Source: an uncultured Muribaculaceae bacterium (GTDB taxonomy: Bacteria > Bacteroidota > Bacteroidia > Bacteroidales > Muribaculaceae). From it: a DNA stretch of 64,000 nt. Within the stretch, counting starts at the first letter, position 1; each line of letters starts with the position of its first letter. Below are positions 8,889 to 17,233 of this stretch, in pieces. The notes under the pieces are model-generated. The model made no database searches, was not told where the DNA came from, and was given only the letters and a program-made list of their open reading frames with translations. The stretch is taken from contig CAJTTA010000005.1 of the NCBI GenBank assembly GCA_910579305.1, positions 24,791 to 88,790 on the forward strand. The letters run 5' to 3'. The position numbers were made by a program, and so were the translations under genes.

Positions 8889-8923
8889 TGCTCATATGAT
8901 AAATGACAGAACAATAACATAAT

Positions 8924-10294
8924 ATGAAGATTATAAAGAAATTAAAGTATGCGCTGCCGGCACTGGGCGCGGCAATAGTCACTTCATGGGCCTTGGCCGA
9001 CCCCACCGGCAATGTCATCGACGAAGTGGCCTGGGTGGTGGGCGATGAGCCTATTTACAAGAGCGAGATAGAGGAACTCTATCAGCAGGCCCAGTATGAC
9101 GGACAGACGTTTGAAGGCTCCCCCTACTGTGCCATACCCGAACAGATAGCCGTGGAGAAGCTCTATCTGCACCAGGCCAAGGTAGACACGATCGAACCCC
9201 CGGAGAGCGCAGTGCAGAGCGCAGTGGAACAGCGCCTGAATTTCTTTATCAACAACATGGGCTCACGCGAGAGGGTAGAGCAACAGTTCCGCAAGCCCCT
9301 GCCGCAGATACGCGAGCAGCTGGTGGAACTCATGCGTAATCAATACACGATTCAGCAGGTGCAGCAGGCACTCACGAAAGATGTGAAAGCCACTCCGGCC
9401 GATGTGCGAAAGTTCTACGCATCTTTGCCGGCCGACAGCATCCCCACTGTGCCCCTGCAGGTGGAAGTCCAGATCATAACGCTTGTCCCCCCGGTGCCCC
9501 AGGAAGAAATAGATGATGTCAAGGCGCGTCTGCGTGATTACACAGAGAGGGTGAACTCAGGAGAGGCCGATTTCTCGACCCTCGCATTCCTCTATAGCGA
9601 AGACACCGGAAGCGCCAAGCAGCGTGGAGAACTCGGCTTTCACGGAAAGGCCGACTTCGTGCCCGAATTTTCCAATGTGGCATTCAATCTCTCCGACCCC
9701 AAGAAGGTCTCAAAGATAGTAGAGACAGAATTCGGCTACCATATAATACAGCTCATAGAGAAACGCGGAGAGCAGATCAATTGCCGCCACATATTACTGA
9801 GACCCAAAGTGAGCCGTGCCGACCTTGATTCCTCGGTGGTGCGACTTGACTCCCTTCGTTCCGAAATCGTTGCCGGGCGCATACCGTTTGATGAAGCCGC
9901 ACGCTATGTGAGTCAGGATAAGGATACGCGCAACAACAAAGGCATCATGACCAACGCCTCCACAGGCTCCTCCCGATTCCAGATGCAGGATCTGCCTGCG
10001 GCCATCGCCCGCAGAATAGAGTCCATGCAGCCGGGAGAGATCTCGCAGGCATTCATCATGATGGATGAGAAGAAAAACCGCGAAGTGGTGGCAATGGTGC
10101 GTCTCACTACACGTGTGGAAACTCATAAGGCCAACCTCTCCGATGACTATAACCTGCTTAAGGATATGTATGAAGAGCGGGCTAAAGATCAGATTCTCAG
10201 AGCATGGATAGAGCAGAAAATAAAAGATACCTATGTGCGCATAGAACCCGGATGGGAAGGCTGTGACTTCCACTACCAGGGATGGGTGAAATGA
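8924..10294 (+). CDS. surA: SurA-like periplasmic chaperone / peptidyl-prolyl cis-trans isomerase
   Basis: A 456-residue exported protein with a signal peptide ending near SWALA (residue 25). It has the SurA layout: an N-terminal chaperone domain (about 30-165, opening VIDEVAWVVGDEPIYKSEIE), a first parvulin domain (about 175-285, with EADFSTLAFLYSED and GELGFHGKADFVPEFSNVAF), a second parvulin domain (about 288-395, INCRHILLRPKVSRADLDS and KGIMTNASTG) and a C-terminal helix. SurA escorts outer-membrane barrels to the BAM machine. It is followed by an OstA/LptA-like gene, so this operon serves outer-membrane assembly. Two surA-like genes side by side suggest division of labour (inference). 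Confidence 0.92.
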   Translation: MKIIKKLKYALPALGAAIVTSWALADPTGNVIDEVAWVVGDEPIYKSEIEELYQQAQYDGQTFEGSPYCAIPEQIAVEKLYLHQAKVDTIEPPESAVQSAVEQRLNFFINNMGSRERVEQQFRKPLPQIREQLVELMRNQYTIQQVQQALTKDVKATPADVRKFYASLPADSIPTVPLQVEVQIITLVPPVPQEEIDDVKARLRDYTERVNSGEADFSTLAFLYSEDTGSAKQRGELGFHGKADFVPEFSNVAFNLSDPKKVSKIVETEFGYHIIQLIEKRGEQINCRHILLRPKVSRADLDSSVVRLDSLRSEIVAGRIPFDEAARYVSQDKDTRNNKGIMTNASTGSSRFQMQDLPAAIARRIESMQPGEISQAFIMMDEKKNREVVAMVRLTTRVETHKANLSDDYNLLKDMYEERAKDQILRAWIEQKIKDTYVRIEPGWEGCDFHYQGWVK

Positions 10295-10365
10295 CCTCCG
10301 GAGTCGCCCGTGCGAAGCCTGCATACTCTCTCCCCCTGCCGCCTCAAGTACAGATACACTCTTAA

Positions 10366-12345
10366 ATGAATATTCGTAACGATATTTACACCAAGGCACC
10401 ACTGTCCGGATCTATCCGGATGGTGGCTTCCCTCCTTATAGCCATGTTGGCTTCGATTCTATACGGACAGCACAGCACGGGCAGGCAGCAGCCGGCGTCT
10501 CAGTCCGCCCCCACGCGCCCCAAGAGCTACACTCGCCCCAAGCCCACGAAGCCTACAGTGCCGGTGCTCCCTTCCATGTCGCGAGACAATCCCACCAAGT
10601 TCTTTCTTGAGAAAGCCGACGAACTGACAAGCGATGAGGCTGTCGACTCAGGCCGGCAGGTAGTGAAAGGTAATGTCATGTTCCGCCGTCAGGGAGTGGT
10701 GCTGTACTGTGATTCAGCCTATTACTACCCCAATTCCGTGAGCCTCGACGCCTTCGGCCATGTGCGCATGTTACAGGGTGACACACTGCTTGTCACGGCC
10801 GACCGTATAAACTACGACGGCTTCTCGCAGATGGCACGCCTGCGTTCATCACATCCCGGCTCCGAAGTGATGCTGGAGCACACCTCCCGTTCCGACAGAG
10901 CCAAAAAGACTCTCTTCACCGACAGCCTGGATTACAGCCTGCGGGACCAGCTTGCATATTATAACTGCGGCGGACGCATGTATAACCATTCGCTTGCCAC
11001 CGGTGCCCGCGACACCCTCACATCACGCCTGGGCCAGTATGACGCCAAGAGCAAAGTGGCTGAAGTGAGCGACGACGTCTTCCTGCGCAACGGACGCAGC
11101 AGGCTGCGCACCCGCCGGCTTGTCTATCATTCCGACACCCGCACGGTAGACATCGTAGAGCCTACCTCAATCCGCTCCGGGCAGGACTCCATACAGACGG
11201 CATCCGGGTTCTACAACACGGTCTCTGGCAATGCGCAGCTGCATTCACGCTCCTTCATAGTGCACCGCGACAGCACAGGCGCCGCCACGACACTCGAGGG
11301 AGACAGCATAGTCTACGATCGCGAGCGCCGCCTGAGCGAGGCCTACATGTTCGCCTCGCAGGAACGTCATCCGCGCCCCATGGTGCTCACCGATACAGCC
11401 AGGCATGCAGTGCTCATAGGAGGCTACGGCTACTACAACGATGCCGACCGCACCGCCTATGCCACCCGCTATCCTCTGCTCAAGGAATACTCCCGCCCCG
11501 ACACGATTTTCCTGCGTGCCGACAAGATATATCTTGAGACGCATGCCGACACTATCCCTGCCGACTCCTCGCTCCGGCAAGCAGAACCGGCAGAATATCA
11601 CGTAGCCAAAGCCTTCAATCGTGCCCGCTTCTTCCGCAGCGACCTGCAAGGAGTAGCCGATTCCATCACCTTCTGTTCGAAAGACTCCATGCTGTATCTT
11701 GACCGCAAGCCAATAGTATGGAGCGGGCCGCGCATGGTGGCCGGCAGCCGGATTCTTGTCCACATGAACGACTCCACGGCCGACAGGGCCATCCTTCCCG
11801 CTCCCGGAGTGCTTGCCGAGGAGCTTGGCGAAGGCTTCTACAACCAGCTGAGGGCAGGCCGCATAGAGGCCACCCTCGAGGGTGGCGACCTGCGCCATGT
11901 CTTCGCCCATACCGATGTCCAGGCCATAATGCTCCCCATGGAGAATGACTCTACCTATAACAAGCTTATAAATGCCAATGGCGACACCCTGCGCATGGAT
12001 ATGGCCGACAGGGAAATGCAGCACCTCGTGTTGCGCTCGCGCGAATCAAGCAATGTCACCGGCAGCGTGATTCCTCTCATGACTCTGGCCAAGTCGCAAT
12101 ACTACCTGCCCGACTTCATAAGCCTTGCAGGAGCCAGACGCTTCAGCGACATGGAGAGATCGCTTCAAGTGCTTGAGGGAGTGCGTCCGCGCTACTCATG
12201 GTATGGAGGCGGCTGGGAGGATTCTCTCGGAGAGCTCTCATTTGATCTTGAAGAATATTTTACTAATCCCGACATGGGCATTCCCGAGCCCGATCCCATC
12301 ATGGCGCCTGCACGCCCGATGCCGGGAGGTATGAGTTTAGAATAG
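10366..12345 (+). CDS. OstA-like (LptA/LptD N-terminal type) envelope protein
   Basis: A 659-residue exported protein. A hydrophobic segment (about 20-33) suggests a signal peptide; the ATG at 10420 (MVASLLIAML) is an alternative start that would make it more regular. After a Pro-rich stretch (about 40-70), the repeating pattern VVKGNVMFRRQGVVLYCDSA...GHVRMLQGDTLLVTADRINY is that of the OstA/LptA beta-jellyroll that binds lipopolysaccharide. Bacteroidota carry such long OstA-like proteins without the LptD barrel. The likely role is periplasmic LPS transport or assembly, consistent with the surA neighbours. Only 3 bp separate it from mutL. Confidence 0.85.
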   Translation: MNIRNDIYTKAPLSGSIRMVASLLIAMLASILYGQHSTGRQQPASQSAPTRPKSYTRPKPTKPTVPVLPSMSRDNPTKFFLEKADELTSDEAVDSGRQVVKGNVMFRRQGVVLYCDSAYYYPNSVSLDAFGHVRMLQGDTLLVTADRINYDGFSQMARLRSSHPGSEVMLEHTSRSDRAKKTLFTDSLDYSLRDQLAYYNCGGRMYNHSLATGARDTLTSRLGQYDAKSKVAEVSDDVFLRNGRSRLRTRRLVYHSDTRTVDIVEPTSIRSGQDSIQTASGFYNTVSGNAQLHSRSFIVHRDSTGAATTLEGDSIVYDRERRLSEAYMFASQERHPRPMVLTDTARHAVLIGGYGYYNDADRTAYATRYPLLKEYSRPDTIFLRADKIYLETHADTIPADSSLRQAEPAEYHVAKAFNRARFFRSDLQGVADSITFCSKDSMLYLDRKPIVWSGPRMVAGSRILVHMNDSTADRAILPAPGVLAEELGEGFYNQLRAGRIEATLEGGDLRHVFAHTDVQAIMLPMENDSTYNKLINANGDTLRMDMADREMQHLVLRSRESSNVTGSVIPLMTLAKSQYYLPDFISLAGARRFSDMERSLQVLEGVRPRYSWYGGGWEDSLGELSFDLEEYFTNPDMGIPEPDPIMAPARPMPGGMSLE

Positions 12346-12348
12346 CTT

Positions 12349-14241
12349 ATGAGTGACGTGATAAGACTTCTGCCTGACTCCGTGGCCAATCAGATTGCTG
12401 CGGGCGAGGTGATACAGCGTCCCGCCTCCGTCGTGAAGGAGCTGGTGGAGAATGCCGTGGATGCCGGCGCCACCGAGATACAAGTGCACATAAAAGACGC
12501 AGGCCGCACGCTCATTCAGGTCGTGGACAACGGCAAGGGAATGAGCCCCACCGATGCCCGCATGGCTTTCGAACGCCATGCCACCTCCAAGATTTCGGTC
12601 GCTTCCGACCTCTTCTCGCTTCACACCATGGGCTTCCGAGGCGAGGCATTGCCATCCATATGCGCCATATCCCAGGTGGAGCTGAGCACTGCGCAGGAGG
12701 GCGCAGAGCTTGGCACATGCCTGTATATAAGCGGAAGCAAGGTTGAGTCGCAAGAGCCGCAGGTATGTGCGCGCGGCTGTAATTTCAAGGTGAAGAACCT
12801 GTTCTTCAACGTGCCTGCCCGTCGTAAGTTCCTCAAGAGCGACGCCGTGGAGCAGAGCGCGGTAATGAGAGAATTCGAGAGACTTGCGCTGGTCAACAAT
12901 CATCTCCGCATGAGCATTTCCACCGGCTCACGCTTCCTGGATCTGCGTCCCGGTTCCTTCAAGCAGCGCATTACCGAGCTATGGAAAAACGGCCTTGACA
13001 AGCAATTGCTTCCCATAGAAGTAGATACGGCAGTTGTAAAGATTACAGGCTTTGTGAGCAACCCGCGTCATGCAAGGCGCCGGGGGGCGTTGCAGTTTCT
13101 CATAGTCAACGGGCGCAACATGCGTCACCCCAGGTTTCACAGCGCCCTCATGGCATGCTACGAGAATATAATCCCTCACGACACGCAGCCATGTTATTTC
13201 CTCAAATTTGAAGTGGATCCTGCCACCATCGATGTCAATATCCATCCCACCAAGAGCGAGATAAAGTTTGAGCAGGAAGCCACGATACGCCCCATTCTTG
13301 AGGCTGCGGTCAAGGCTACCATAGGCAAGTTCACAGAGGCTCCGGCCATCGACTTCACGCAAGACGTGATGCCCCTTGACCCCGCTCGCGATGGCGACTA
13401 CGTGCCGGCGCCATCCACCGGCATCGACGCCGGCTATAATCCGTTTGAAGTGCGCACTGACTATAATCCCCTGCGCCGGGAGACGCAGACATTCGCCACA
13501 CGTCGGGATGCAGTCAGGCAGCCGGTGAAGAACTGGGAAAGTCTCTACACAAGTTTCATGAGTGACGGCGCCGAACTCGATGTGCCCTCTCAGCCGGAAC
13601 TCCCCGAGCCCGCACAATTGCCCGGAATGCGCGAAGAGGAGACGCATGAAAAGGCGCCATGCCTGCAGATCGCATCGAAATACATCGTCACACGCAGTCG
13701 CGACGGACTCTGCATTATCGACCAGCACAGGGCTCATGTGAAGGTTCTTTATGAGAGATACATGCGGCGTCTCAGCCGAGGTTCCGATGTCATGGCCATG
13801 CAGCGGCTCGCGTTTACCGAGACTCTTGAGCTTACTCCTGCCCAGTCCATGCTGCTTGAAAGTGTGGAAGAGGAAGTGGCGCGCCTGGGTTTTCTCATAT
13901 CACGCGAAGAGGGCGACACACTATGGAAGATAGAGAGCGCCCCCGCCTCGCTTGCCGGCAAGGATGCCTCGGATGTGCTCATGCAGATTCTCGAGTCGGT
14001 GGGGGATGACAGGGTCAGGGCCGATGCCGTGAGCGAGCCGGCAGCCAACGACATACTCTCCAGAGTGGCGCTTGTCATGGCCCGGGCAGCGGCAATACGA
14101 AGAGGCCGCTCGCTCTCAGAGACTGAGATGGAGCGGCTTCTGGCAGATCTTTTCGCACTGGAGGATTACGCCTACACCCCGGCCGGCAATCCTATCCTGC
14201 GCAATTTGTCGCCTGATCGACTTGATGTCCTCTTCGTGTAA
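12349..14241 (+). CDS. mutL: DNA mismatch repair protein MutL
   Basis: A 630-residue GHKL ATPase that links MutS mismatch recognition to strand removal. ATP-binding motifs are intact: KELVENAVDAGATEI (motif I, about 27-41), DNGKGM (motif II) and GFRGEAL (motif III). The transducer region carries NVHPTKSEIKF-like NIHPTKSEIKFEQ. The C-terminal dimerisation domain has DQHRAHVKVLYE at residue 458, where the nicking-endonuclease consensus is DQHA-x2-E-x4-E, so the Ala and the first Glu are replaced. The length is normal. It is the last gene of the foldase/OstA operon; the arrangement recurs in Bacteroidales. The DUF4923 gene converges on it from the other strand. Confidence 0.96.
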   Translation: MSDVIRLLPDSVANQIAAGEVIQRPASVVKELVENAVDAGATEIQVHIKDAGRTLIQVVDNGKGMSPTDARMAFERHATSKISVASDLFSLHTMGFRGEALPSICAISQVELSTAQEGAELGTCLYISGSKVESQEPQVCARGCNFKVKNLFFNVPARRKFLKSDAVEQSAVMREFERLALVNNHLRMSISTGSRFLDLRPGSFKQRITELWKNGLDKQLLPIEVDTAVVKITGFVSNPRHARRRGALQFLIVNGRNMRHPRFHSALMACYENIIPHDTQPCYFLKFEVDPATIDVNIHPTKSEIKFEQEATIRPILEAAVKATIGKFTEAPAIDFTQDVMPLDPARDGDYVPAPSTGIDAGYNPFEVRTDYNPLRRETQTFATRRDAVRQPVKNWESLYTSFMSDGAELDVPSQPELPEPAQLPGMREEETHEKAPCLQIASKYIVTRSRDGLCIIDQHRAHVKVLYERYMRRLSRGSDVMAMQRLAFTETLELTPAQSMLLESVEEEVARLGFLISREEGDTLWKIESAPASLAGKDASDVLMQILESVGDDRVRADAVSEPAANDILSRVALVMARAAAIRRGRSLSETEMERLLADLFALEDYAYTPAGNPILRNLSPDRLDVLFV

Positions 14242-14302
14242 AAGCCCATAGCCCTGTGCGCGGCTGTGTCTCTAAGAAGGGGATTCGGGGTGCGAAGTGT
14301 CG

Positions 14303-14962
14303 TTATTTCAGGCGTGTGAGCTTGAAGCCCACATATACGTTATCATACTTGTCAAGCAACGAGGAGAGCGTATTGGTGGAAGAGGTGTTGACAATAGCAG
14401 CCACACCCTGAATAAGCGACAAGGCTTTCTTGGCATCCCACATTACTTCCAGAGTCTTGCCCGTGGCGCCACGGGCAAAATAAGTGTCCATAGGAGCGAG
14501 GGTAGTGGAGCCAAAAGTCTTGAAAGATGTCTTGAAGCTCGACTCCTCAGTCTTCTCCACAATGCCGGAGATGCTGAGCTTCTTCAGCTTGAGCGTGAAA
14601 TTACCCTTATCATCAAAGGTTATTTCAGATCCGGTGAGGCCATATTTTGTGTAATAAGGATCAAGCTTCTTCTCTATGGCCACTGTGGCGGCCGAGCCCC
14701 CTATCTGGCTGAGAGTGTCTTCACCCTTGAGCGATACGGCCGAGCCGGTCACCTGCCAGGTGCCCTTGAGCTTAGAGAGGTCGAAATCGGAATTGGAGAA
14801 CAGACCGTCCACCAGATTTATCACGTCCTGAGTATTGACATTGCCTAAGGATTCAGAGGCTTTCCCCAGAAGATCCTGAAGATTCCAGGCGGAGGCAGAG
14901 AGGGGCATCGAGAGCATGCTTGCTACTGCGAGAGTTGACAGATACTTTTTAAGCATTGGCAT
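14303..14962 (-). CDS. DUF4923 family exported protein
   Basis: A 219-residue protein with a signal peptide (MLKKYLSTLAVASMLSMPLS, cleavage near SASA). The mature part starts WNLQDLLGKASESLG and continues with lipocalin-like features (LKGTWQVTGSAVSLKGED, then GSEITFDDKGNFTLKLKK), matching DUF4923 as I know it from Bacteroides-type genomes. Function is unknown; the strand-rich body suggests a small periplasmic or surface beta-barrel that may bind a ligand. Start: ATG at 14962 (MPMLKK) or, more likely, 14956 (MLKK). Either start overlaps the 3' end of the upstream dehydratase gene (stop at 14949) by 8-14 bp, so the two are probably cotranscribed. Confidence 0.8.
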   Translation of the reverse strand: MPMLKKYLSTLAVASMLSMPLSASAWNLQDLLGKASESLGNVNTQDVINLVDGLFSNSDFDLSKLKGTWQVTGSAVSLKGEDTLSQIGGSAATVAIEKKLDPYYTKYGLTGSEITFDDKGNFTLKLKKLSISGIVEKTEESSFKTSFKTFGSTTLAPMDTYFARGATGKTLEVMWDAKKALSLIQGVAAIVNTSSTNTLSSLLDKYDNVYVGFKLTRLK

Positions 14963-16922
14963 GTTGTAGTTCTTTATCTATTTTTTCAAAGACAGAGTTA
15001 TTGCTCACGTATTCAGGCACAAGCTCCTTCATGGACATTACCATGTCATGCACATTACCCTCCGATGCAAGCCTTATGATATTGTCGATATGTGCGTTCA
15101 CAGCATTGAAGTTATACTGCCGCACCTTGGCGATCATTATTTTCTTATTGGAAGTGGGCAGGGTCTTCTCCTTGTCATTGAGCAGCTCTTCATAGAGCTT
15201 CTCGCCGGGACGCAGTCCCGTCTCTACGATCTTAATATCCTCCTCCGGTTTAAGCCCAGCCATGAGAATCATGCGGCGGGCCAGGTCGTAGATTTTCACC
15301 GGTTCGCCCATGTCGAAGAGGAATATCTCACCGCCGTGACCCATGCATCCGGCTTCAAGCACAAGCGAGCAGGCCTCCTGTATAGTCATGAAATAGCGGA
15401 TTATATCGCGATGAGTTATAGTGACAGGGCCACCTTGCTCTATCTGATGGCGGAAGATGGGTATCACCGAGCCATTTGAGCCGAGCACATTGCCGAATCG
15501 GGTGGTGATGAATTGCGGCACTCTCTGCTTGTCGGCGCCATTCTGCTCTATGGCTCTCAGGAAAAGACTCTGCACATATATCTCCGCTATGCGCTTTGAG
15601 GCTCCCATGATATTGGTGGGATTGACAGCCTTGTCAGTGCTCACCATCACGAACTTGCGCACCCCGTGCTGCAGCGACAGATCGGCCAGGTTGCGCGTGC
15701 CAGCCACATTCGTGAGCAGAGCCTCGCTCGGATTGCGCTCCATCATGGGCACATGCTTATAGGCCGCGGCATGATACACTATCTGTGGCTTGTACTTGCG
15801 GAATACCCTTTCAAGGCGTTTGCGGTTGGTCACATCTGCCACATAATATTCCACATTGACGTCAGGGAAATGCTCCTCCATCTCGAGCTGCATATTGTGC
15901 ATGGGAGTCTCGGCCTGATCGAGCAGAACGATGCATCCCGCGCCGAATGCCGCCACCTGCCTCACGATCTCACTGCCAATGGATCCGGCCGCTCCGGTGA
16001 TGAGCACTGTGTTGTCATGTATCTGCTCTTTTACCAGGGGATTTTCATTGCGTATCACCGGACGGCTCAACAGGTCTTCGATCTTGATGGCGTTCACATT
16101 GGCTGAAAAATGAGTGGAATTGCCCTTGTCGTTCATGTCGAATTCCTCAAACTGATTGAGCATCTTCAGCTTGATCTGATTTCGTATGAAATTGTCGGCG
16201 AATCCGGAGCGCATCATCTCCATATGCGACTGGAGGAACACCAGTGTCTTGGCCTGATGCTTCTTGAAGACTTCATCCACCGTGTCGGGAGAGAAGTTTT
16301 CCACCGGCAGTCCGTTTAGCTTTCTGCTCTTCGTGTCGGCGTTCAGCGACAGCAGAGCCACAGGATTGAACGATCCCTCCACCTCATCACGGAGAATGCA
16401 GGCAAGCGACACTGCATTGAACGATGTGCTGAGCACTATGACCGGCTCGCGCTTCTCAAGATAATGGGTAAGCTCGCCATAAAGATGCTTGATGATTATG
16501 CGCAGACTCTCCATGAGGCTGAGGCTAACACCGGCCACGAGCACTATGGGAATGACATTGATCAGAATGCGGTGATAAAATATCCATACGCCGAAGCTTA
16601 TAGTGCCTACGATGCAGGAAGCGAGCATCACGCACCAGAATACCTTGAATAGATCGTATGGCACAGAAAATCGCACAATACACTTATAGCAACCAGTGGC
16701 GAGGTTGCATCCTGCATATGTGGCGATAAGCAATACGTAGGCAATCTGCCGCATTGCGGTGCTGGCGCCAAAATACTCGGGTGGGAACACAAATACAAGA
16801 GATGCTACCACCGCTATTATCAAAGTGTCAATCGTAAAAATAATCCAGCGCGGAGTGGGTGCGCTTTGGAGCATACGTATTACTCGGAGAGATGAAATAC
16901 GTTCAATAATTTTATCAGTCAT
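14949..16922 (-). CDS. Membrane-bound nucleotide-sugar 4,6-dehydratase (PglF/CapD/FlaA1 family)
   Basis: A 657-residue protein. Four membrane helices (about 20-140) and a degenerate Rossmann domain are followed by a cytoplasmic short-chain dehydrogenase domain with VLITGAAGSIGSEIVRQ (about 305), YHAAAYKHVPMMERNP and MVSTDKAVNPTNIMGASKR. Such enzymes convert UDP-GlcNAc to the 4-keto-6-deoxy sugar that starts di-amino sugars used in O-glycans and capsules. The frame stays open to 17012, but that TTG lies inside the -7 promoter box (17010-17017), so ATG 16922 is chosen. No glycosyltransferases are nearby. The downstream DUF4923 gene overlaps its stop. Confidence 0.92.
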   Translation of the reverse strand: MTDKIIERISSLRVIRMLQSAPTPRWIIFTIDTLIIAVVASLVFVFPPEYFGASTAMRQIAYVLLIATYAGCNLATGCYKCIVRFSVPYDLFKVFWCVMLASCIVGTISFGVWIFYHRILINVIPIVLVAGVSLSLMESLRIIIKHLYGELTHYLEKREPVIVLSTSFNAVSLACILRDEVEGSFNPVALLSLNADTKSRKLNGLPVENFSPDTVDEVFKKHQAKTLVFLQSHMEMMRSGFADNFIRNQIKLKMLNQFEEFDMNDKGNSTHFSANVNAIKIEDLLSRPVIRNENPLVKEQIHDNTVLITGAAGSIGSEIVRQVAAFGAGCIVLLDQAETPMHNMQLEMEEHFPDVNVEYYVADVTNRKRLERVFRKYKPQIVYHAAAYKHVPMMERNPSEALLTNVAGTRNLADLSLQHGVRKFVMVSTDKAVNPTNIMGASKRIAEIYVQSLFLRAIEQNGADKQRVPQFITTRFGNVLGSNGSVIPIFRHQIEQGGPVTITHRDIIRYFMTIQEACSLVLEAGCMGHGGEIFLFDMGEPVKIYDLARRMILMAGLKPEEDIKIVETGLRPGEKLYEELLNDKEKTLPTSNKKIMIAKVRQYNFNAVNAHIDNIIRLASEGNVHDMVMSMKELVPEYVSNNSVFEKIDKELQHANA

Positions 16923-17009
16923 CTGGTGCTTATTTGGGTCTGTAAGAGAGTGAACCTGAGCAAGAAATAGAAATCGTATCTTTTTAGTTATGAGGGCTAA
17001 AAAGTGCGA

Positions 17010-17017
17010 CAAAGGTA
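17010..17017 (-). promoter_or_regulatory. -7 box of the dehydratase promoter (TACCTTTG, minus strand)
   Basis: CAAAGGTA on the plus strand reads TACCTTTG on the minus strand, a full match to the -7 consensus. The -33 position holds only TTTC (minus strand, 17037-17040). Transcription would start near 17003, which excludes the in-frame TTG at 17012 as translation start. Confidence 0.65.
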
Positions 17018-17049
17018 CAAAAAAAAGTGTAATTATGAAAATATTTTAT

Positions 17050-17057
17050 TACCTTTG
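17050..17057 (+). promoter_or_regulatory. -7 box of the DUF4493/PCMD locus promoter (TACCTTTG)
   Basis: TACCTTTG at 17050-17057 is the only consensus -7 box upstream of the six-gene locus. No TTTG is visible at the expected -33 position, so an activator may be needed (inference). It lies 33 bp from the divergent -7 box of the dehydratase gene. The leader to 17234 is about 170 nt and contains a small imperfect hairpin (17101-17120). Confidence 0.55.
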
Positions 17058-17233
17058 CACTATGTAATGTAGTGATACATGTGTCTGTGTCATGATCATG
17101 CGCAAACATGGTTGTGTGCGGACTCATCCATACTTTGTTATCTTATGTCCTGATTATCAGTATATAATGATATCCGTGCTTCCTGATGTATTTACGCTGG
17201 TTCAATCAGTAACTACAATTTAACTATATAAAT

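Noticed and set aside
14297..14848. A 183-codon plus-strand frame opposite the DUF4923 gene
   Set aside because: It has no family features, while the minus strand carries a signal peptide and the DUF4923 pattern.
16923..17012. Thirty extra N-terminal residues of the dehydratase
   Set aside because: The TTG at 17012 is inside the -7 promoter box, upstream of the expected transcription start. ATG 16922 is the first usable start.
17101..17120. Imperfect hairpin in the leader of lipoprotein A as a regulatory RNA element
   Set aside because: Only 7 of 8 pairs with a 4-nt loop and no T-run or sequence I can link to a known class. It is noted in the promoter entry only.
17041..17233. Invertible promoter in front of the surface lipoprotein locus
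   Set aside because: I looked for inverted repeats on both sides of the -7 box at 17050 and found only short chance matches, and no invertase gene is in the window.
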